Below are positions 18,191 through 28,829 of a stretch of DNA of 45,886 nt, piece after piece (position 1 is the first letter of the stretch; each line of letters begins with the position of its first letter). The stretch comes from CAZCFB01 sp964511535 (GTDB lineage Bacteria; Myxococcota_A; Polyangia; GCA-2747355; CAZCFB01). A program made the position numbers and the translations under genes. The stretch covers positions 1 to 45,886 of the forward strand of contig CAZEFW010000063.1 of NCBI GenBank assembly GCA_964511535.1, read 5' to 3'. Below the pieces are notes generated by a model. It did not search any database. It was given only the letters and a program-made list of their open reading frames with translations, and was not told the DNA's origin.

Positions 18191-19623
18191 TTGCCCGTCC
18201 CCGCGGACAAACAGCGCAGCTACCTCGCCCGGCAGGTGGGCAGCCTCGCCCTGTCCGGCCAGCGCCCGGACAACCCCATGGGCCAGGTGCGCGCCGCCGC
18301 GTGGCACAACGAGCTGGTGCGCCTCGGCGTTCAGCTCCCCCTGTTCGCCGTGCACGACCTGGGCCTGCTGGTCACCTCCGGCGGCTCCGCGGTGGGCGTC
18401 GATCCCGTGCGCCAGCGCGCCGTCGCCACCCGCGGCGAGCTGCCGCCGCTGGTGCAGCAGTACGACGCGCTGCTGGCCGAGCTGGGCCAGGGCGAGGTGG
18501 TCCAGTCCGCCACCTCGTTGTCCCTGCGCGACGACATGGTGGGCGTGATCCTGCACAAGCTGCTGTCCCACCTGCACCAGATCTGGCAGGACCGCCGCGC
18601 CTGGGTCGGCGTGGAGGAGCTCTCCCTCGACCCGAGCGTGTACACCGGCGCTGACCAGTTCCGGCACTTCCGCGACTTCGACCCCGCGCCGCTCATCTCC
18701 TTCATGGCCCACATGGTGCGCCACCGGCTGTTCCTGCTCACCGCCGTGGAGCAGATCGACCTCGACACGCTGCGCCTGCTCGGCCTGTTCCAGCGCGACC
18801 AGGGCGAGGCCCCCCTCGACCTGGCCGACCTGCTGTCGGTCTTCTCCTCGGCCCAGGCCAACGACGTGGTCAACTTCTCTCTCGACCTGCTGCCGTCGGT
18901 GCTGGAGACCCGCCGCCAGGGCGGCGCCCAGGCCTTCTCCATCGACGGCTACGCCAGCCTGGAGCGCCGGGGCAGCGTGGACTCCATCATGCTCAGCGAG
19001 TTCGCCTACGAGAAGGAGATCTTCGAGCAGAAGGTGCTCGACGACGAGCTGCTGTACTACGGCCACGAGAAGGAGACGCAGACCCAGCGGCGCCTGCAGT
19101 ACATCCTGGTGGACTGCTCGGCCTCCATGCGCGGCGTGCGGGAGGTGTTCGCTCGCGGCCTGGCGCTCACCCTGGTCAAGAAGCTCGGCCTGCAGGGGGA
19201 CGAGGTGTGGCTGCGCTTCTTCGACAGCCGCCTGTACGAGCTGCACCGTGACGCCGAGGCCGGGGTGCTGCACCTGCTGTCGTTCCGCTCCGAGCGCGGG
19301 CGCAACTACGACCGCGTGTTCCGCCAGGTGCTGTACCAGCTGCAGCAGCTGGCCCGCACCGACGGCCGCCAGATCGTGGTCTACCTGGTGACCCACGGCC
19401 AGTGCCACATCTCCAGCGAGCTGGTGCAGCGGCTGAGCCAGGTGGCCTCGCTGTACGGGGTGTTCATCCTGCCGTCCCAGGACCTGCACCTCGACTACCT
19501 CGGCATGCTCCACCGACACCAGATCGTCTCGCGCGAGGCCCTCGCCTCTCGCCAGGGCCGGGTGGACCGCGCGCGGGAGATCCTCGACGACGTCGAGGAC
19601 GCGTCCAGCCCCTCGGAGGTGTG

Positions 19624-19627
<4 letters not shown>
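18191..19627 (+). CDS. VWA-domain partner protein of the MoxR ATPase
   Basis: This 478-residue protein has a helical N-terminal part (about 1-290) and a C-terminal von Willebrand A domain (about 300-440). The first metal-site motif, DxSxS, is intact (D308-C-S310-A-S312). The later threonine and aspartate positions look changed (RGRNYDRVF, VTHGQ in place of the usual TDG), so the metal site may be weakened. No signal peptide is seen. The start is TTG 18191 with GGGGAGG just before it. The last codons overlap the next gene (GTGA), indicating translational coupling. The architecture resembles ViaA-like partners in general layout, but I cannot claim orthology. Confidence 0.88.
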
Positions 19628-21486
<1,859 letters not shown>

Positions 21487-21493
21487 CCCGGCC

Positions 21494-22354
21494 ATGTCGC
21501 CGCCGCCCTCGCCACCCACCATCAGCATCCCGTGCGACGACGGCTACCAGCTGCAGGGCAAGCTGTTTCAGCCCACCGACGGGCCGCCGCCCCGGGCCAC
21601 GGTCATCGTGGCCCCTGCCCTGCTGGTGCGCCAGCGGTTCTACTTCCGCTACGCGCGCCACCTCTGCTCTCGAGGCCTGCGGGCCATCACCTTCGCCAAC
21701 CGGGGCATGGGCGAGTCCCTCGCCGCCGAGACGCGCCCCTGGACTCACCGCCTGCGCCACTGGGGCGAGCGAGATCTCCCCGCGGTGATCCGCCACGCTC
21801 GCGGCCTGGCAGACGGGGCCACCCCGCTGTTCCTGGTGGGCCACAGCATGGGCGGCCAGGTGATAGGCCTGTCGCCGACGCTGCATCAGCTCGACGGCGT
21901 GATCACCGTGGCCGCCACCTCTGCTTACTGGGGCCACTGGCGGGCGCCGGTAGCCCAGGGCATAAGGCTCTGGTACAGAACGGCCCTGCTCCTGACCCGG
22001 CTGCTGTCCACCTTCCCCGCCGACCGGCTGGGCCTCGGCCCCAACACGGACTCGGCGCTGGTTCGCGACTGGGTCAGCTGGGGCCTGCATCCCGACTACC
22101 TGGCCGGTCCCTTCGGCCATGACCTGCACATGGCCGACTACCGCGGGCGGCTGCTGGTCTACAGCTTCACCGACGACGCCTACGGCGCCCGGGCGGCGGT
22201 GGATGACCTGCACCGCCACTACCGCGCCGCCCACGTGACCCGCCGCCAGGTGGACCCGCGCCACCTCGGCATCAGCAGCCTGGGGCACTTCGGCTTCTAT
22301 CGCAAAGAGGGCCACAGATTATGGGACGAGGTGGAGCAATGGATGGAGGTATAA
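21494..22354 (+). CDS. Alpha/beta hydrolase (COG4757-like)
   Basis: This 286-residue soluble hydrolase has the nucleophile elbow GHSMGG (S118) and a late histidine in SLGHFGFYR, as in the predicted COG4757 hydrolases. A PALLVRQRFY oxyanion region follows strand 3. ATG 21494 is preferred. A GTG at 21476 inside the previous gene has no ribosome site. It lies seven bases after the TPR/HEAT gene and overlaps the GH92 gene by 16 bases, so it belongs to the same transcript. The substrate is unknown. Confidence 0.85.
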   Translation: MSPPPSPPTISIPCDDGYQLQGKLFQPTDGPPPRATVIVAPALLVRQRFYFRYARHLCSRGLRAITFANRGMGESLAAETRPWTHRLRHWGERDLPAVIRHARGLADGATPLFLVGHSMGGQVIGLSPTLHQLDGVITVAATSAYWGHWRAPVAQGIRLWYRTALLLTRLLSTFPADRLGLGPNTDSALVRDWVSWGLHPDYLAGPFGHDLHMADYRGRLLVYSFTDDAYGARAAVDDLHRHYRAAHVTRRQVDPRHLGISSLGHFGFYRKEGHRLWDEVEQWMEV

Positions 22355-24648
22355 GAGCCATCGACCTGCGCACGCCCCTGCCCTCGCTGCTGCTCCTGTT
22401 GGCTTGCTGCTCCTTGCCAGGATGCCGCGCCCCGGCAGGCGCCCCGAGCAGCGGGCCACGCCCCCCTGCTCGCGCCGCCCCGGACCTCCCCGCCCTGGTC
22501 AACCCGATGGTGGGCACGGCCAGCACCTACGAGGTCTCCAGGGGCAACACCTACCCGGCCGCGGCCCTGCCAGGCGGCATGATCCAGTGGACCCCGCAGA
22601 CCGGCGCCGGCCGGTGGATCTACCAGCACGGAGCCAAAACGCTGCTGGGGCTGCGCGGCACCCACAGCCCCAGCGTCTGGATGGGAGACTACGGCAGCTT
22701 CACCGTCACCCCCCTCGACAGCGCCTCCCCCGGCGGCGGCCCGGCCGCCCGGCTGGACCACAGCCGCGAGCGCTCCTCTCCCCACCACTACCGCGTCACC
22801 CTGCCGGGCCAGGGCATCACCGCCGAGGTGACCCCCACCCTGCGCGGAGGCGTGATGCGCTTCGCCTTCCCGGCCGGCGCCCGCCCCACGCTCCAGGTGC
22901 GCGTCTGGCCCGGACCGGGCCAGGTGCAGGTGCGCCAGGCGGAGGGGCGCATCGTGGGGGTGAGCCGCCACGGCGGCGCGGGCGAGCCTCCCAACTTCGC
23001 CCACCACTTCGTGCTCCAACTCGACCGGCCCATCACGGAGCACTCCCCCCTGACAGCCAGCGCGGACGGCGCCGGGCCCGGGGTGTCCGTCACCCTGGCC
23101 AGGCCCGCATCGGGCCCGCTGCGAGTCCAGATCGCCCTGGGCACGTCCTTCATCAGCGCCGAGCAGGCCGCCCGGAACATGAGCCGGGAGGTGGGCAGCG
23201 CAGGCTTCGAGCAGGTACGCCGCGCGGCGCGGGCCGCCTGGCAGCAGGTCCTGTCGCGGGTGCGAGTGCGCACCTACCGCCCGGAGCACGCGGTCACCTT
23301 CTACACCGCGCTCTACCGCGCGCTGCTCTTCCCCCGGGTCCTGCACGAGCCAGACCCACGCGGCCAGCCGCGCCACTACAGCCCCTTCGACGGCAAGGTC
23401 CACCGGGGTCAAATGTTCACCGACAGCGGGCTGTGGGACACCTACCGCGCTCAGCTGCCGTGGCTCACCCTGCTCTACCCGGCGCGCGCCGAGGGGTTCG
23501 CCCGCGCCCTCATCGCCGCGGCAGACCAGGGCGGCTGGCTGCCAAAGTGGCCCAGCCCGGGCTACCGCAGCGTGATGATCGGCACCCACGCAGACGGCTT
23601 TTTGGCCGACGCCTGGCTCAAGGGCCTGCGCGGCTTCGACCTTCAGCGGGCGTACAAGGCCATGGTCAAGCACGCCACCACGCCGGGCGACGGGCGGTAC
23701 CGTGGGCGGGTGGGCATCCAGGCGTACCAAAAACTGGGCTACGTCCCGGCAAGCGAGGCCGAGCACGCCACCGCGCGCACCCTGGAGTTCGCCTACGGCG
23801 ATTTCTGCGTGGGCGCCGCGGCCCGTGCGCTGGGCAAGGAGGACGAGGCCCGGCGATTCTTCGCCCGCGCGGGCAACTACCGCAAGGTGTTCGATCCCGC
23901 CACGGGCTTCATGCGGGGACGGCAGCGGGACGGACGCTGGAGCGAGCCCTTCTCACCCACCACCTGGGGCAACCCGTACGTCGAGGGGTGCGCGTGGCAT
24001 TACCTCTGGTCAGTGCAGCAAGACATCCCGGGCCTGATGCGGTTGCTGGGAGGTCGGGAGGCACTGGCCGCGAAGCTCGACGCGATGCTCGCAGCGTCCA
24101 CCGCCTTTGAGGTGGGCAGCTACGGCCGCGTCATCCATGAGATGCGCGAGCAGGTGCTGGGCAAGATGGGCCAGTACGCCCACGCCAACGAGCCGCTGCA
24201 CCATGTGCTCTACCTCTACGCCTACGCTGGCCAATCCCACAAGACCCAGCGCCACGTGCGCCGCGTGATGGAGCGGCTCTACGGCCCCGGCCCCGACGGC
24301 TTGCTGGGCGACGAGGACACCGGGCAGATGTCGGCCTGGTTCCTCTTCTCAGCCCTCGGCTTCTACCCTGTCTGTCCTGGCCAGCCGATCTACGTGCTCG
24401 GCAGCCCCCTGGTGCGCGAGGCGACGCTGCACCTGCCCGGGGGCAAGACCTTCACCATCCGCGCCCCCGGCAACGGGCCTGGCAATGTCTATGTCCAGTC
24501 AGCCCGGCTCAACGGCGCGCCCCTGACCCGGACCTGGATCCGCCACGAGACCCTGCTGCGCGGAGGCACCCTCACCTTCCAGATGGGGCCCAGGCCCAAC
24601 AAGGCCTGGGGCAGCCGGCCCGAGGACGCTCCCCCAGGCGCCCTCTGA
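22339..24648 (+). CDS. GH92 alpha-mannosidase lipoprotein
   Basis: This 769-residue lipoprotein precursor has lipobox LPGC (Cys29). The mature part follows the GH92 plan: N-terminal beta sandwich opening with VNPMVGT and GNTYPAAALPGGM, then the (alpha/alpha)6 domain. Family signatures include YVEGCAWHY (E549, candidate acid), ANEPLHHVLYLYAYAG, and GDEDTGQMSAWFLFSALGFYPVCPG with the candidate base aspartates. GH92 enzymes are calcium-dependent exo-acting alpha-mannosidases, so it likely trims mannosides at the cell surface. The start ATG 22339 overlaps the hydrolase gene and has GGAG in front. Confidence 0.92.
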   Translation: MDGGIRAIDLRTPLPSLLLLLACCSLPGCRAPAGAPSSGPRPPARAAPDLPALVNPMVGTASTYEVSRGNTYPAAALPGGMIQWTPQTGAGRWIYQHGAKTLLGLRGTHSPSVWMGDYGSFTVTPLDSASPGGGPAARLDHSRERSSPHHYRVTLPGQGITAEVTPTLRGGVMRFAFPAGARPTLQVRVWPGPGQVQVRQAEGRIVGVSRHGGAGEPPNFAHHFVLQLDRPITEHSPLTASADGAGPGVSVTLARPASGPLRVQIALGTSFISAEQAARNMSREVGSAGFEQVRRAARAAWQQVLSRVRVRTYRPEHAVTFYTALYRALLFPRVLHEPDPRGQPRHYSPFDGKVHRGQMFTDSGLWDTYRAQLPWLTLLYPARAEGFARALIAAADQGGWLPKWPSPGYRSVMIGTHADGFLADAWLKGLRGFDLQRAYKAMVKHATTPGDGRYRGRVGIQAYQKLGYVPASEAEHATARTLEFAYGDFCVGAAARALGKEDEARRFFARAGNYRKVFDPATGFMRGRQRDGRWSEPFSPTTWGNPYVEGCAWHYLWSVQQDIPGLMRLLGGREALAAKLDAMLAASTAFEVGSYGRVIHEMREQVLGKMGQYAHANEPLHHVLYLYAYAGQSHKTQRHVRRVMERLYGPGPDGLLGDEDTGQMSAWFLFSALGFYPVCPGQPIYVLGSPLVREATLHLPGGKTFTIRAPGNGPGNVYVQSARLNGAPLTRTWIRHETLLRGGTLTFQMGPRPNKAWGSRPEDAPPGAL

Positions 24649-24713
24649 CAAGCGCCTGCCACCACGGATGAGATTGAAAGAACGAATGGACCCTGGCGTT
24701 CGCCCCGAAGAGT

Positions 24714-26186
24714 CTACTCACCGCCCTGAAACAGCACGTCCACCAGCAGGCCTCGCGTACCATCAGCGCGGGTGAAGCTGGCGCGCAGGCTCTGGTCGTT
24801 GCCGTTGGCGTCCTTGACCATGCCGCAGGAGCGGCGGCCCCTCGTCTCAAGCGAGGTGACCCCGGCGTCTGCCAGGCTCATCAGCTCGCCCGGCTGGCTG
24901 ATGCCGTCGGTGTTGCGGTCCTGCCACAGCTCCAGCTGGCTGAAGAACAGGTCGCCCGCCTCCACCCTGCCGTTGCCGTTGCCGCCCATGGCGGGCGAGT
25001 CCAGCTCTGCCAGCACCTGGAAGCCGTCCCCTGCCGGCACCAGGCCCTGGTTGGAGGTCTCGCCGAACAGCTCGGCGCCGCCATCGATGCGACCGTTGCC
25101 GTCGCGGTCCATCACCAGCAGCGCGTCTCCCGGCCCGACCCAGGCGGTCTTCATCGGCCCCACGCCCAGCAGGTCGAACGTCACCCCCCCAGCCCGGCTG
25201 GTGGTGGCCACGCCGCCGCCGTCGAGGTCGAGCGCCAGGGGCGTACCCAGGCAGTTGAGCAGCCCGAGCTTGAAGATCCACTGGATGTAGTGCCCGTAAA
25301 GGTCAGCCAGCAGCCCCTGGATATGGGTGGCGTTGTTGCAGTAGTGCAGGGTCAAGTTGCACGCCATGCGCAGGGCGAGCACGCCGAAGCGCCCGCAGCG
25401 ACAGGAGAGCTTCTTGTTGCCCTGATATTTCTCCAGGCAGAAGCAGTTGCCCTCGTTCATCTCGTTCCAGCACTTGACCATCCACTTGGGCGGCTTGAAG
25501 TTCCACATGGAGCAGAACTTCGGGTTGCCGAAGGTCTTGTAGAAGTAGCCCCAGTACTTTGTGGCGTTGGCCAGCTTGGAGAAGTCGGGCTTGAAGGTGA
25601 TCGGGATCCCCTCGCGGTTCATGGCGTAGTTGGCGTCCAGCACGAAGATCTTCATCATGTTGAGCGGGTTGCAGGTCCACATCCCCTTGCCGCCCAGCGC
25701 CCTGGTTCGGGTGGCCACCTCCGCGGTGTCCACCGCGCCAGCCGCCACGCTCCAGCGCTTGTTGGCTTTGCGGTCGTACAGCGCGGTGTTGGCGTTGCAC
25801 TCGTCCACCACGGGCACGCCGAAGACGTCGAGGCAGACCCGGCATCCGCTGTCAGGGTTGACCTGGCAGGTGAAGGGCACACCGTCCATGGGCCCGCCGC
25901 ACACCTCCTCCACCTGTCCTTCGCCCAGCGTGCACGTGGCGCACACGTTTCCGTCCGGCGCCACCACGGCGTCCATGGACTCGCATGCCATGGGGTTGGG
26001 GTAGCGCGCGCAGCTCTCGAGGCCGAGACGGCCCACGCACTCATTCGAGATCAAAGCGTTTTTATCATCTGTGAAGAAAGTCAGGACCTCGCTCCGGGTT
26101 TGCTCCCCTTCCAGGGTATCCACCTCCACGCCGCCACAGCCGCACAGGTACACACTTGCGATGAGCATGAGTCCGAACCGCCTCAT
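24714..26186 (-). CDS. Cysteine-rich lipoprotein with RTX-type calcium-binding module
   Basis: This 490-residue precursor has a short signal peptide with lipobox LCGC (Cys17) and AGGAGG before ATG 26186. The N-terminal half holds over 20 cysteines, suggesting a disulfide-rich surface domain. The C-terminal third matches the calcium-binding segment found in large RTX or haemolysin-like proteins: LDLDGGGV, then LLVMDRDGNGRIDGGAELFGE and WQDRNTDGISQPGEL, which are EF-hand-like loops. Combining that segment with a Cys-rich lipoprotein is unusual. No pore-forming or enzyme domain is evident; a structural or adhesive role is possible. Confidence 0.8.
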   Translation of the reverse strand: MRRFGLMLIASVYLCGCGGVEVDTLEGEQTRSEVLTFFTDDKNALISNECVGRLGLESCARYPNPMACESMDAVVAPDGNVCATCTLGEGQVEEVCGGPMDGVPFTCQVNPDSGCRVCLDVFGVPVVDECNANTALYDRKANKRWSVAAGAVDTAEVATRTRALGGKGMWTCNPLNMMKIFVLDANYAMNREGIPITFKPDFSKLANATKYWGYFYKTFGNPKFCSMWNFKPPKWMVKCWNEMNEGNCFCLEKYQGNKKLSCRCGRFGVLALRMACNLTLHYCNNATHIQGLLADLYGHYIQWIFKLGLLNCLGTPLALDLDGGGVATTSRAGGVTFDLLGVGPMKTAWVGPGDALLVMDRDGNGRIDGGAELFGETSNQGLVPAGDGFQVLAELDSPAMGGNGNGRVEAGDLFFSQLELWQDRNTDGISQPGELMSLADAGVTSLETRGRRSCGMVKDANGNDQSLRASFTRADGTRGLLVDVLFQGGE

Positions 26187-26213
26187 CCTGAGCCTCCTTA
26201 TTGAGTTTTTGCT

Positions 26214-26257
26214 ATCCGCGCGGATCTATTAAACCAGATCGGCCACTGATCTGTAAA
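26214..26257 (-). promoter_or_regulatory. Putative promoter and operator palindromes upstream of the RTX-type lipoprotein
   Basis: On the minus strand TTTACA (26252-26257) and TTTAAT (26228-26233) are separated by 18 bases. A perfect inverted repeat CAGATC-n7-GATCTG (26235-26253) overlaps the -35 and spacer. A 12-base palindrome ATCCGCGCGGAT (26214-26225) lies just downstream of the -10. These are candidate regulator sites. Confidence 0.35.
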
Positions 26258-26314
26258 GCAAGGGTGCAAAAGTCCACAAATAACGGAAGCAGTAGGGGGT
26301 GTTACCATGCCCTC

Positions 26315-27001
26315 ATGTACAAGAACGACATGGAGGCCGCCCAGGCGCGCATCACCGCCCTGGAGGCAGAGCTGGAGGCCGAAACGCAGCGGCGCCAGGC
26401 AGCCGAGGCCGAAGCCCGCGCGGCCCAGGCCAGGCTCGACGAAGCAGAGCTGCAGCTGCGGAAGCTCGCTGCCACCGTGCCCACGCCACAGTCGGCGGAC
26501 GCGGGTCGGCAAAAGCGGGTGGCCATCATCGGCGCCGTGTTTGCGCTGCTCGCTGCCCTCGGCGGCATGCTCGTGGTGTTGCTCAACGCCTCGTCCGCGC
26601 CACAGCCCGTCCAGCCGGCGAGCTACATCTCGCGGCCGCCCCAGGTGCCCGCCGCGCCGCTTCCGCCCGAGCCCCGCCCCGCGCTGCCCGGGCCGACCCG
26701 GGGCAACGCCCAGCAGATCAGCCTGATGCAGCGCAAGCACCGCGCCGCCCTGCGGGGCTGCTACATGGCCGCCTTCAAGCAGGACCCGACCCTGACCAAG
26801 GTGCGGGTGGATGTGGAGCTGGACGTCAGCGCGGACGGCGAGGTGGCCGAGGCCACGGCGCGATCGCCAGAGGCCGGGGACCTCGCCCGCTGCATCCGCG
26901 AGACCGTGCTCGGCTGGACCTTCCCCGCCGGTCAGGCAGGGATCATCGGCTTCCCGATAATCTTCCGGGGCGGGACCTCAAAGACTCCAGATGTTCCTTG
27001 A
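26315..27001 (+). CDS. AgmX/PglI C-terminal domain membrane protein
   Basis: This 228-residue protein has an N-terminal coiled coil (about 5-52), one membrane helix (about 68-91), a Pro-rich linker and a TonB-like AgmX/PglI C-terminal domain (about 125-220). That domain shows the family CY-x-AF-x-QDP pattern, VRVDVELDVSADGEV and a paired Cys (ARCIRE). In myxobacteria such domains occur in gliding-motility and envelope proteins. The likely topology is cytoplasmic coiled coil and periplasmic C terminus. TACCAT (26303-26308) ends six bases before ATG 26315, consistent with leaderless translation; ATG 26330 is an alternative. Its 3' end overlaps the convergent RluA gene by 59 bases. Confidence 0.8.
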   Translation: MYKNDMEAAQARITALEAELEAETQRRQAAEAEARAAQARLDEAELQLRKLAATVPTPQSADAGRQKRVAIIGAVFALLAALGGMLVVLLNASSAPQPVQPASYISRPPQVPAAPLPPEPRPALPGPTRGNAQQISLMQRKHRAALRGCYMAAFKQDPTLTKVRVDVELDVSADGEVAEATARSPEAGDLARCIRETVLGWTFPAGQAGIIGFPIIFRGGTSKTPDVP

Positions 27002-27596
27002 GCTGCCCGGGCAGCGGCGCCCGCAGGTCGATGGACGCGTCCGGGATCACGAGCCGCGCGCAGTGTAGCCACAGCCGCTCGGGGGCCCCTGGCGGATCGG
27101 ACCGCTCGCCGTGGCGGCGGTCCCCCAGCACCGGGAGCCCCACCCCGGCCAGGTGACGGCGGATCTGGTGCTTGCGCCCGGTCTCGGGCCTGACGCGCAG
27201 GTAAGAGCAACGGCCCAGCGCCTCCAGCAGCCGGTAGCGCGTCACCGCCTCGAGCGCTCTGCCTCGCCTGCTGTCCGGCAGGGGCCTGCGGATCACGCCC
27301 TTCTTGCGGGCGCGCCCGTGCACCAGCGCGCGGTAGTCCTTGCGCACCTTCCCCTGTGCGAACGCCTGTCCCAGGCGCCCGCGCAGCTCGGCGTCGGCGC
27401 TCATCAACACCAGCCCCGAGGTGCCGCGGTCGAGCCGATTGACGGGGCTCATCCCGGGCGGGGCGTCCGCCTGAGTCAGGGCCCAGGTCACGAGGTCGAG
27501 GCCCGCCGCTTCACCCGCCGGATGCACGGCCATGCCAGCGGGCTTGGCCAGGGCCCACAGCTCGCCCTTGACCACCAGGACGCGGGGCTCACTCAA
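26943..27596 (-). CDS. RluA-family RNA pseudouridine synthase
   Basis: This 217-residue protein has the catalytic signature NRLDRGTSG with Asp56 as nucleophile, LAKPAGMAVHPAG at the N terminus, and a RPETGRKHQIRRHL block. It converts uridine to pseudouridine in rRNA or tRNA; the site is not predictable. No S4 domain is present. It starts at TTG 27596, whose codon overlaps the stop of the PilZ gene (TTGA), so the two are coupled. The 3' end overlaps the convergent AgmX/PglI gene. Confidence 0.9.
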   Translation of the reverse strand: MSEPRVLVVKGELWALAKPAGMAVHPAGEAAGLDLVTWALTQADAPPGMSPVNRLDRGTSGLVLMSADAELRGRLGQAFAQGKVRKDYRALVHGRARKKGVIRRPLPDSRRGRALEAVTRYRLLEALGRCSYLRVRPETGRKHQIRRHLAGVGLPVLGDRRHGERSDPPGAPERLWLHCARLVIPDASIDLRAPLPGQLKEHLESLRSRPGRLSGSR

Positions 27597-28759
27597 CCCT
27601 GGCTCTCGTCCTTGCGCTTGGCCAGCTCCAGCAGCAGCCCGGTGGTGGAGGTATCCACCCGGTCCTCGCGCTCCACGGGCCGGAAGGCGATCTCGAACTC
27701 GCCACGGTCCAGCTCCAGCAGCCCGGGCAACAGCGCGTGCGGGTCCACAGATTTCCCGTCCCGCTCCACATCCACCACCGCGCCGTTGCGCATGAAGATC
27801 TGGATCCGGCGCTTGCGGATGTTGAGTGACAGCACCCCGGAGCGGCGCTCCAGGTCGAGGAAGCTGAGCAGGCTGGTGAGGCTCATCTGGGCCAGGGTGC
27901 CGCGCAGGTGATAGACGGAGATCAGCGCGCTGGTCTCCTTGCGGGGCGCCTGGGTCGCCTCGGAGACCACCGACCGGAACGGCTCGCCGTGGGGCGTGGG
28001 CTCCACGGGGGCCATGGACAGGTCGTCATCCTCGGATATGGCCAGCGCCCGCTGCACCGCGGCCGCGGAGTACTGGTCGGTCGCGTTTCGGATCTCCTCG
28101 AAGGCCACCTTGATCTCGTACCGCACGCTGCCAGCGTGGTTTTCAGCCTCGTCGCAGGACTTCACCTCGCCGGTGAAGCCGACGACCTTGTTGGACGCGG
28201 GCAGCCGCACCTCCACCTGGATCGACTCGCCCACCGACAGCGGCCACTCGGTCTCCATCACCATCCGGTCCGGGGCCAGGGAGCGGACCACCGCCTCCAT
28301 CTCGTCCGAGCTCTCCACCTCGGCCTGCTCCACCACGGCGCTGAAGCTGTGGTGGATCTCCAGGTCTCCCTGGCGGTCCCCCTGGAGCATGGCCACCTGG
28401 AAGACGAACTGCTCCACGTCATGGCGCATCTCGGGGGAGTGAAAGACGAACCCGAGCGCTACCCCCACCACCATGTCGCCCCGGAACATGTCGGTGACGG
28501 TCACCTCCCGGATCACCAGGGCCATCACCACCACCGACTCGTCTCGATCGTAGGTGGCTATCTCCAGCTCGTGGATCGAGCCGGCGGGGCCGAAGCTCTC
28601 CTCCACGTAGAGGAAGAGACCGGAGACGCTGACGTTGCCGCTCAGACAGCGTGGCGGCTCATCCTGGCCCCTGATCGTGACCCAGAACTCGGAGTTGATA
28701 CGCGCCCCGTGGCGTCGCTCGGCAGCGTCATCCACGTTGGGCTGTTCCATGCTCGCCAT
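27593..28759 (-). CDS. PilZ-domain protein with C-terminal DUF4388 (PATAN-like) domain
   Basis: This 388-residue cytoplasmic protein starts with a PilZ domain with intact c-di-GMP motifs: RRHGAR (15-20) and NVSVSG (N42, S44, G47). A second PilZ-like barrel (about 130-225) lacks the RxxxR motif. The C-terminal about 105 residues form a DUF4388 domain (LRGTLAQMSLTSLLSFLDLERRSGVLSL region) common in myxobacterial signalling proteins. It likely reads c-di-GMP and passes the signal by protein contact. It is coupled to the RluA gene downstream. ATG 28759 and ATG 28750 are both possible starts. Confidence 0.85.
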   Translation of the reverse strand: MASMEQPNVDDAAERRHGARINSEFWVTIRGQDEPPRCLSGNVSVSGLFLYVEESFGPAGSIHELEIATYDRDESVVVMALVIREVTVTDMFRGDMVVGVALGFVFHSPEMRHDVEQFVFQVAMLQGDRQGDLEIHHSFSAVVEQAEVESSDEMEAVVRSLAPDRMVMETEWPLSVGESIQVEVRLPASNKVVGFTGEVKSCDEAENHAGSVRYEIKVAFEEIRNATDQYSAAAVQRALAISEDDDLSMAPVEPTPHGEPFRSVVSEATQAPRKETSALISVYHLRGTLAQMSLTSLLSFLDLERRSGVLSLNIRKRRIQIFMRNGAVVDVERDGKSVDPHALLPGLLELDRGEFEIAFRPVEREDRVDTSTTGLLLELAKRKDESQG

Positions 28760-28829
28760 CGACTCTGGAATTAGAGCACCCGGCTACTGCTTGCGCAAGG
28801 GTGGAGCAGGAAGGGAGAGGGGGACGGGC

